Assembly (NCBI GenBank): GCA_039818825.1
Contig: JBCBTD010000100.1
Location: forward strand, 1-10,396
DNA: 10,396 bases
DNA from: JBCBTD01 sp039818825
Lineage (GTDB): Bacteria > Pseudomonadota > Alphaproteobacteria > Geminicoccales > Geminicoccaceae
Direction: 5' to 3'
This document shows, in pieces, positions 6,825 through 10,396 of this stretch (its first letter is position 1; each line of letters begins with the position of its first letter). Both the position numbers and the translations under genes were made by a program. The notes under the pieces were generated by a model. It was not told the origin of the DNA and made no database searches. It saw nothing but the letters and a program-made list of their open reading frames with translations.

Positions 6825-7649
6825 TCAGGCGCCGTTGAGCGCCCAGTCATAGGTGTAACTGTCGATCGAGGCGCCGGCCAACCGCTCGCGCAAGCCCGGT
6901 TCGGCGAACGCCTGGAGGTGGCCGAGAACCGCGGTCTCGCTGCCGCCGAAATCCGCCCGGAACCAGTTGTAGATACTGGATAGCTCCACATCGCCGCCAA
7001 CCGTGAGGGCAACACCTCGCGGGTCGTTGACGTAGGACCTGGCCGCCTGGTCGAGCTGGTCGTCCAAGCCCGCCGCCGTGAAGGGCGTCATCTGCAGGTT
7101 CGGACAGCCCACGGCCGCGCAGTTGACGGCGTAGTGGATGCGCGGCTCGTCGAACACTGGCCGGATGATCCCGTGCTCGATGTCATCCAGGGACAGGTCG
7201 CGGTCCTCGACGGTGACCAGGGGCTCACCCCACGGTCCCGACGCACCGCTGCGTCCGAACGTGATCTCACGAATGCTGTCGACGCCCGGATGGTCGAGCA
7301 CCGTCCTTACGGTCAGAGCGTTGTAGAGGTTGATCCACAGTGCCAGCTGCTCGGCGCGCGCCAGCGCGGTCACGTCGGTGGCGGCGAGATCGGCGATGTA
7401 TGCGTCGAGCGCCGCCCGGTCGGCCGGGCCGACCTGATCGTAGCGGACCCGGTTCACGCCGGCGTCGTCTGCCGTGACGAAGCGTTGTAGGAACGCGGCC
7501 CAGGGGCCATGGTCCACGCTGGAGCCGCTGCCTGACTGGGTCCAATGGGCGTCGACCAGGCGGCTCGCCGGCGCAGCCCACCGCTCCAACCAAGTGAAGC
7601 CCGTGGTGACGGATGCCGCACCGATGATCAGGATCGTCCGTCGCCGCAT
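6825..7649 (-). CDS. Exported DUF547 protein
   Basis: A 274-residue protein. The N-terminus MRRRTILIIGAASVTTGFTW has an arginine-rich start and a hydrophobic stretch, as in a signal peptide or membrane anchor, so it should act outside the cytoplasm. The DUF547 domain follows. LALWINLYNALTVRTVLDHP is its first conserved block. The second is HYAVNCAAVGCPNLQ, with Cys176 and Cys182, where the family usually has N-C-x-S-x-G-C-P-x-L. The last is YNWFRADFGG near the C-terminus. The family has no settled biochemical function; the conserved Cys and Asn residues have suggested an enzyme. The start is an ATG with GGAGG (7656-7660 on the plus strand) 6 nt before it, a strong ribosome site. It diverges from the protease gene and converges on the AhpD-like gene across about 190 bp in which I see no gene. 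Confidence 0.88.
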   Translation of the reverse strand: MRRRTILIIGAASVTTGFTWLERWAAPASRLVDAHWTQSGSGSSVDHGPWAAFLQRFVTADDAGVNRVRYDQVGPADRAALDAYIADLAATDVTALARAEQLALWINLYNALTVRTVLDHPGVDSIREITFGRSGASGPWGEPLVTVEDRDLSLDDIEHGIIRPVFDEPRIHYAVNCAAVGCPNLQMTPFTAAGLDDQLDQAARSYVNDPRGVALTVGGDVELSSIYNWFRADFGGSETAVLGHLQAFAEPGLRERLAGASIDSYTYDWALNGA

Positions 7650-7722
7650 GAGCAGCCTCCTCGCCTCGCCTACCCTCCAGGTGGCAGCACCCGCGACCGA
7701 ACGCTACCCGGCGCGCAGCAAC

Positions 7723-8412
7723 GTGAGGCGGCGAGAGCTGCACCCCTCACGCTGCTTCGTTCTGCTTGCCGTCCTTGCGGCACTGATCGTGACGCCGGTT
7801 GCGGCAGCGGCCGACTGGGAGGCGGTCGGTCGGGTGAACGTTGCCGGCTTGCGCGCGCGAAGCTTCTGCACGGGCACACTCGTCGCGCCGGATCGCGTGC
7901 TCACCGCGGCGCATTGCCTGTTCAACGATGCGACCGGCCAGCGGGTCGCGCTTTCCAACGTCCACTTCGTTGCCGGCTGGGACCGCGGCCAGTTCGTTGC
8001 GCACGGCCAGCCGACGAGTGCGCAGGTGGCACCGGGCTACGTCTGGCGGCGATCGCCCACCGCGGCGACCTTCCGCCACGACCTCGCCGTCCTCGAGCTC
8101 GCTCAGCCACTCGATGCGCCAGTGATCGACACCGCCCGGGTGCACCGGCCCGACGGGCCGGTGACGATCGTGCACTACGATCGCAGCCGTCCGCACCTCG
8201 CCGCTACGTCGAAGGCGTGCAACGTCGTCGATGACGTTGCCGGTCTCTGGCTCCTCGACTGCGCCGTCGAGGCCGGCGCGTCCGGCGGTCCCGTGCTGGT
8301 GGGCGGCCCGGGCGACGCTCGCGTCGTCGCCATCGTCGTCGGCAGCCGCCCTGGGTCAGGCACCGCATCGACCGTGGCGTTGCCCCTGGGCGCCCCGACT
8401 GGAGCACCCTGA
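7723..8412 (+). CDS. Secreted trypsin-like serine protease (S1 family)
   Basis: With a GTG start at 7723 the protein has 229 residues and a clean signal peptide: RRRELHPSR, then a hydrophobic run to about Ala30, with likely cleavage before Asp31. The catalytic triad is visible: His64 in LTAAHC, Asp120 in RHDLAVLEL and Ser187 in GASGGP. Cys49 and Cys65 bracket the histidine as in trypsins, and a further Cys180 lies just before the serine loop. The residue before the catalytic serine is Ala186 rather than the usual Asp of GDSGGP, and the mature N-terminus lacks an IVGG-type activation sequence, so trypsin-style zymogen activation is unlikely. It is probably periplasmic or released. The frame is open upstream to an ATG at 7648, but that start would overlap the divergent DUF547 start and place 25 residues before the signal peptide; neither start has a clear ribosome site. 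The dehydrogenase follows after 66 bp. Confidence 0.85.
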   Translation: MRRRELHPSRCFVLLAVLAALIVTPVAAAADWEAVGRVNVAGLRARSFCTGTLVAPDRVLTAAHCLFNDATGQRVALSNVHFVAGWDRGQFVAHGQPTSAQVAPGYVWRRSPTAATFRHDLAVLELAQPLDAPVIDTARVHRPDGPVTIVHYDRSRPHLAATSKACNVVDDVAGLWLLDCAVEAGASGGPVLVGGPGDARVVAIVVGSRPGSGTASTVALPLGAPTGAP

Positions 8413-8413
8413 C

Positions 8414-8447
8414 CAGACGACTTGTCTGCGACCACGAGGCATGGTCG
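8414..8447. promoter_or_regulatory. Two adjacent inverted repeats before the dehydrogenase gene
   Basis: CAGAC-5-GTCTG (8414-8428) is followed without a gap by CGACCA-7-TGGTCG (8429-8447), filling half of the 66-bp spacer between the protease stop and the dehydrogenase ATG. They may form small mRNA hairpins or be an operator for a dimeric repressor. No T run follows, so they do not look like a factor-independent terminator. Confidence 0.35.
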
Positions 8448-8478
8448 GCTGAAGGCAAGACGGAAGGGGAGGTCCAAG

Positions 8479-9228
8479 ATGACGGAACACAAAATCGCGG
8501 TGGTGACGGGCGCCGGCAGCGGCGTTGGTCGCGCGGTGTCGCTGGCGTTGGCAAAGGCCGGACATCAGGTGGTGCTGGCCGGCAGGCGCGGCGATGCACT
8601 CGACGAAACGGCATCGCTCGGCCGCAGCGGCGCGTTCGTCGCGGTACCCACCGACGTCGGCGACGCCGCCTCGGTGCATGCACTGTTCGAGCACGCCGTT
8701 GGGCGTTTCGGCCGCGTCGACGTCGTGTTCAACAATGCCGGCCGCGGCGCCCCACCGGTACCGATCGACGAACTCGACGTGGCGCTGTGGGACGACGTCG
8801 TTCGCGTCAACCTCTCCGGCGCCTTCTACTGCGCTCGCGAAGCGTTCCGGGTGATGCGGACGCAGGCGCCGCGAGGTGGCCGGATCATCAACAACGGCTC
8901 CATCTCCGCGCATACGCCGCGGCCCTTCTCGGCGCCCTACACCGCCACCAAGCACGCGATCACCGGTCTTACCAAGTCGCTGGCGCTCGATGGCCGCGCC
9001 TTCGACATTGCGTGCGGCCAGATCGACATCGGCAACGCGGCCACACCGATGACCGAGCGGATGAAGGGTGGCGTGCTGCAGCCGGACGGCACCAGCCGAC
9101 CGGAGCCGACCATGGCCGTACAGCACGTCGCCGATGCCGTCGTCCACATGGCGGGCCTGCCGCTCGACGCAAACGTGCTGTTCATGACCGTCATGGCGAC
9201 GCAAATGCCGTTCGTCGGCCGCGGCTGA
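8479..9228 (+). CDS. Short-chain dehydrogenase/reductase (classical SDR)
   Basis: A 249-residue NAD(P)-dependent oxidoreductase of normal SDR length with all classical motifs. The cofactor loop is TGAGSGVG (residues 10-17). Next come a Thr-Asp-Val turn after the third strand, NNAG (85-88), and Asn111 in VNLSG. The active site is Ser141 with Tyr154-x3-Lys158 (YTATK). Arg38-Arg39 after the second strand in LAGRRGD favour NADPH, though this is only a guide. The C-terminal tail FMTVMATQMPFVGRG is a conserved ending I associate with a proteobacterial SDR group, but the substrate cannot be named. The ATG has a strong GGGGAGG (8466-8472) 6 nt before it. It is on the same strand as the protease and 66 bp after it, with inverted repeats between, so it may have its own promoter. 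It converges on the phosphoesterase gene with 5 bp between stops. Confidence 0.93.
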   Translation: MTEHKIAVVTGAGSGVGRAVSLALAKAGHQVVLAGRRGDALDETASLGRSGAFVAVPTDVGDAASVHALFEHAVGRFGRVDVVFNNAGRGAPPVPIDELDVALWDDVVRVNLSGAFYCAREAFRVMRTQAPRGGRIINNGSISAHTPRPFSAPYTATKHAITGLTKSLALDGRAFDIACGQIDIGNAATPMTERMKGGVLQPDGTSRPEPTMAVQHVADAVVHMAGLPLDANVLFMTVMATQMPFVGRG

Positions 9229-9233
9229 CGACC

Positions 9234-9995
9234 TCAGGCGAGCGGTAGCGTCGCCGCGGCAGCATCAGCAGGCATCGAACGAGGCACGGAGGCCAGCGCC
9301 CGATCCTCGCAGCGACCATGCGACCGCCAGGTCATCGTCTCGGTATCGAGATCGATCTCCACGTGGGCCGGCGTGTCGCCGGGCTGACGCCCCGGATTGA
9401 CCAGCCAGGTCCCGTCGAGTCGGTCGAGCCAGGACCCGCCGTCGTGGAACGGGGCATCGTGGACGTGCCCGGCGATGACGCCATGTGGCGCATGGAGCTC
9501 GATGGCCCGGCGGAGCGCCGTACAGCCGTGTGACGTTCGCCGCGCGCGCGCCACCGCCGTGCCATGAGGCGGCTCGTGATGGACCCAGAGCCATCGGCAG
9601 CCAACGGGAACGCTCGTGTGTCCGAGCTGTAGCGACAGGGACGCTTCCGCAATGGCAGGCGGCCGCCAGGGGCAAAGGGTGATGGCCACGTCGTCGAACA
9701 CCGCCGTGGCACCGTCGACGATGCAGCCTCCGGCCGCCAAACGATGGAGCCAGTGCGCCGACCGCCCACCTTCGTCAACGTCGTGATTGCCGCTGGCGAC
9801 CAACACGGCCGCGCGCTGCCGAGCCGCCTGCAACGTTCGAACGACATGCCCCTGCTGCTCGGCGAGCGGCGTGTGTCCAGCACGATCGACCAAATCGCCG
9901 GCGACGATCACGGCGTCCACCGTCGACGCGTTGTCCACCAGCCATTCGAGCTGGCGCAGATTGCCGTGCAGGTCGGCCGTGATCAGCAGGCGCAT
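9234..9995 (-). CDS. Calcineurin-like metallophosphoesterase
   Basis: A 253-residue cytoplasmic enzyme with the full set of two-metal phosphoesterase motifs in order: Asp8-x-His10 (ADLHGN), Gly32-Asp33 (AGDLVD), Gly68-Asn69-His70-Asp71 (SGNHD), His138-His139 (WVHHEPP) and Gly175-His176-x-His178 (GHVH). It should hydrolyse a phosphoester such as a nucleotide, cyclic nucleotide or phosphoprotein; the motifs do not tell which. The start is the ATG at 9995, with GGAGG 7 nt before it. An in-frame TTG at 10019 is open too but adds residues across that site. A nucleotide cyclase fragment lies just upstream on the same strand, 84 bp away. That suggests, without proving, a cyclic-nucleotide link, since some enzymes of this superfamily (CpdA) cleave cAMP. 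The spacer between them holds palindromes, so it may have its own promoter. Confidence 0.92.
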   Translation of the reverse strand: MRLLITADLHGNLRQLEWLVDNASTVDAVIVAGDLVDRAGHTPLAEQQGHVVRTLQAARQRAAVLVASGNHDVDEGGRSAHWLHRLAAGGCIVDGATAVFDDVAITLCPWRPPAIAEASLSLQLGHTSVPVGCRWLWVHHEPPHGTAVARARRTSHGCTALRRAIELHAPHGVIAGHVHDAPFHDGGSWLDRLDGTWLVNPGRQPGDTPAHVEIDLDTETMTWRSHGRCEDRALASVPRSMPADAAAATLPLA

Positions 9996-10002
9996 GTGGC
10001 CG

Positions 10003-10007
10003 CCTCC
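10003..10007 (-). promoter_or_regulatory. Ribosome binding site of the phosphoesterase
   Basis: GGAGG on the minus strand, 7 nt before the ATG at 9995; it decides between that start and the TTG at 10019. Confidence 0.75.
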
Positions 10008-10028
10008 TCGGAAGGACAAGACGGCTCT

Positions 10029-10069
10029 ATCTACCCAGAGTAGATTTTTTCAGCGACCCCTAACGTTAG
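10029..10069. promoter_or_regulatory. AT-rich spacer with two palindromes before the phosphoesterase gene
   Basis: ATCTAC-5-GTAGAT (10029-10045) runs into a T6 tract (10045-10050), and the 10-bp palindrome CTAACGTTAG lies at 10060-10069. This is one of the most AT-rich short stretches in the window and sits between two minus-strand genes. Read on the plus strand, the first element resembles a short terminator, but no plus-strand gene ends nearby. Read on the minus strand it is an A-tract followed by an operator-like repeat about 35 bp before the phosphoesterase ATG, so a promoter or operator region is the better guess. Confidence 0.35.
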
Positions 10070-10079
10070 CGGCGAACGG

Positions 10080-10396
10080 TCACGTGTGCAGCACGACCAA
10101 ATCCAACGGCTCGTCGACACCGACCACCCGCCGCGCCGGTCGGGGCTCCGCCGCAGCCGGGGCGGCGTAGCCCTCCTCGACGGCGCGTCGATGATCGGCC
10201 GCGGTCGTCAGCGCCCGGCACCCTTCGGCTTTGTTGTGCTTTTCCAACTTGGCGGCGAGGTTGGTCGCCTCGCCGATCACGGTGTACTCCAGGCGGTGCT
10301 CGTGGCCGATGGCGGCGAAGACGATCCGTCCCGAAGCCATCGCGGCGTTGACCTCCAACGGCACGTCGATCGACGCTTTCCAGGCAGCCGCTGCCG
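10080..10396 (-). CDS. Class III adenylate/guanylate cyclase, partial (C-terminal part)
   Basis: The last 105 or so codons of a gene that enters from the right edge; the reading frame is open to the edge, and the first full codons read AAAWKASIDVPLEVNAAMAS. The run GRIVFAAIGHEHRLEYTVIG then EATNLAAKLEKHN is the end of the class III cyclase catalytic domain: the G-x-V-x-x-x-x-x-G turn, the R-L-x-Y-T-V-I-G strand and the N-L-A-A helix. In active cyclases the transition state is held by Asn-x3-Arg in this helix; here it is Asn-x3-Lys. A low-complexity Ala/Pro linker and a short VVGVDEPLDLVVL end follow, as in many such proteins. Domains before the catalytic part are outside the window, so sensor type and nucleotide are unknown. 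The next gene on the same strand is a phosphoesterase. Confidence 0.88.
   Translation of the reverse strand, partial: AAAAWKASIDVPLEVNAAMASGRIVFAAIGHEHRLEYTVIGEATNLAAKLEKHNKAEGCRALTTAADHRRAVEEGYAAPAAAEPRPARRVVGVDEPLDLVVLHT

Overview
The window is GC-rich (about two thirds G+C by eye) and densely coded on both strands, with short spacers and several GTG or TTG starts. Protein styles (a LutABC set, a COG4671-type glycosyltransferase, a BciB/HCAR-like flavoprotein, a DUF547 protein) fit an alphaproteobacterium, perhaps of Rhodospirillales type. That placement is an inference from remembered families, not from a marker gene. No rRNA, tRNA, CRISPR array, insertion sequence or phage gene was seen.

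Layout. Positions 1-1659, minus strand: two adjacent glycosyltransferase genes, a family-4-like enzyme cut by the left edge and a MurG-like COG4671 enzyme; this is the end of a glycan gene cluster that continues to the left. After a 133-bp divergent spacer, 1793-4622 on the plus strand holds lutA-lutB-lutC, a tightly coupled operon (both junctions are ATGA overlaps) for oxidation of L-lactate to pyruvate. At 4663-5901, minus strand, is an FrhB/BciB/HCAR-family Fe-S flavoprotein, the one hint of (bacterio)chlorophyll metabolism. Diverging from it at 6052-6633, plus strand, is a carboxymuconolactone decarboxylase/AhpD-like protein with a CxxC. At 6825-7649, minus strand, is an exported DUF547 protein. 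It diverges from a secreted trypsin-like serine protease (7723-8412, plus), which is followed by a short-chain dehydrogenase (8479-9228, plus). A calcineurin-like metallophosphoesterase (9234-9995, minus) converges on that gene. The right edge carries the C-terminal part of a class III nucleotide cyclase (10080-10396, minus).

Only lutABC, and more loosely the glycosyltransferase pair, form an evident functional unit. The rest looks like single genes or pairs with alternating strands, typical of an ordinary chromosome. I do not see a convincing new multi-gene system. What deserves a second look is substitutions at expected catalytic or cluster-binding positions (lutB, the AhpD-like protein, the protease, the cyclase) and a set of inverted repeats in spacers: before lutA, in the leader of the BciB-like gene, before the dehydrogenase, and before the phosphoesterase.
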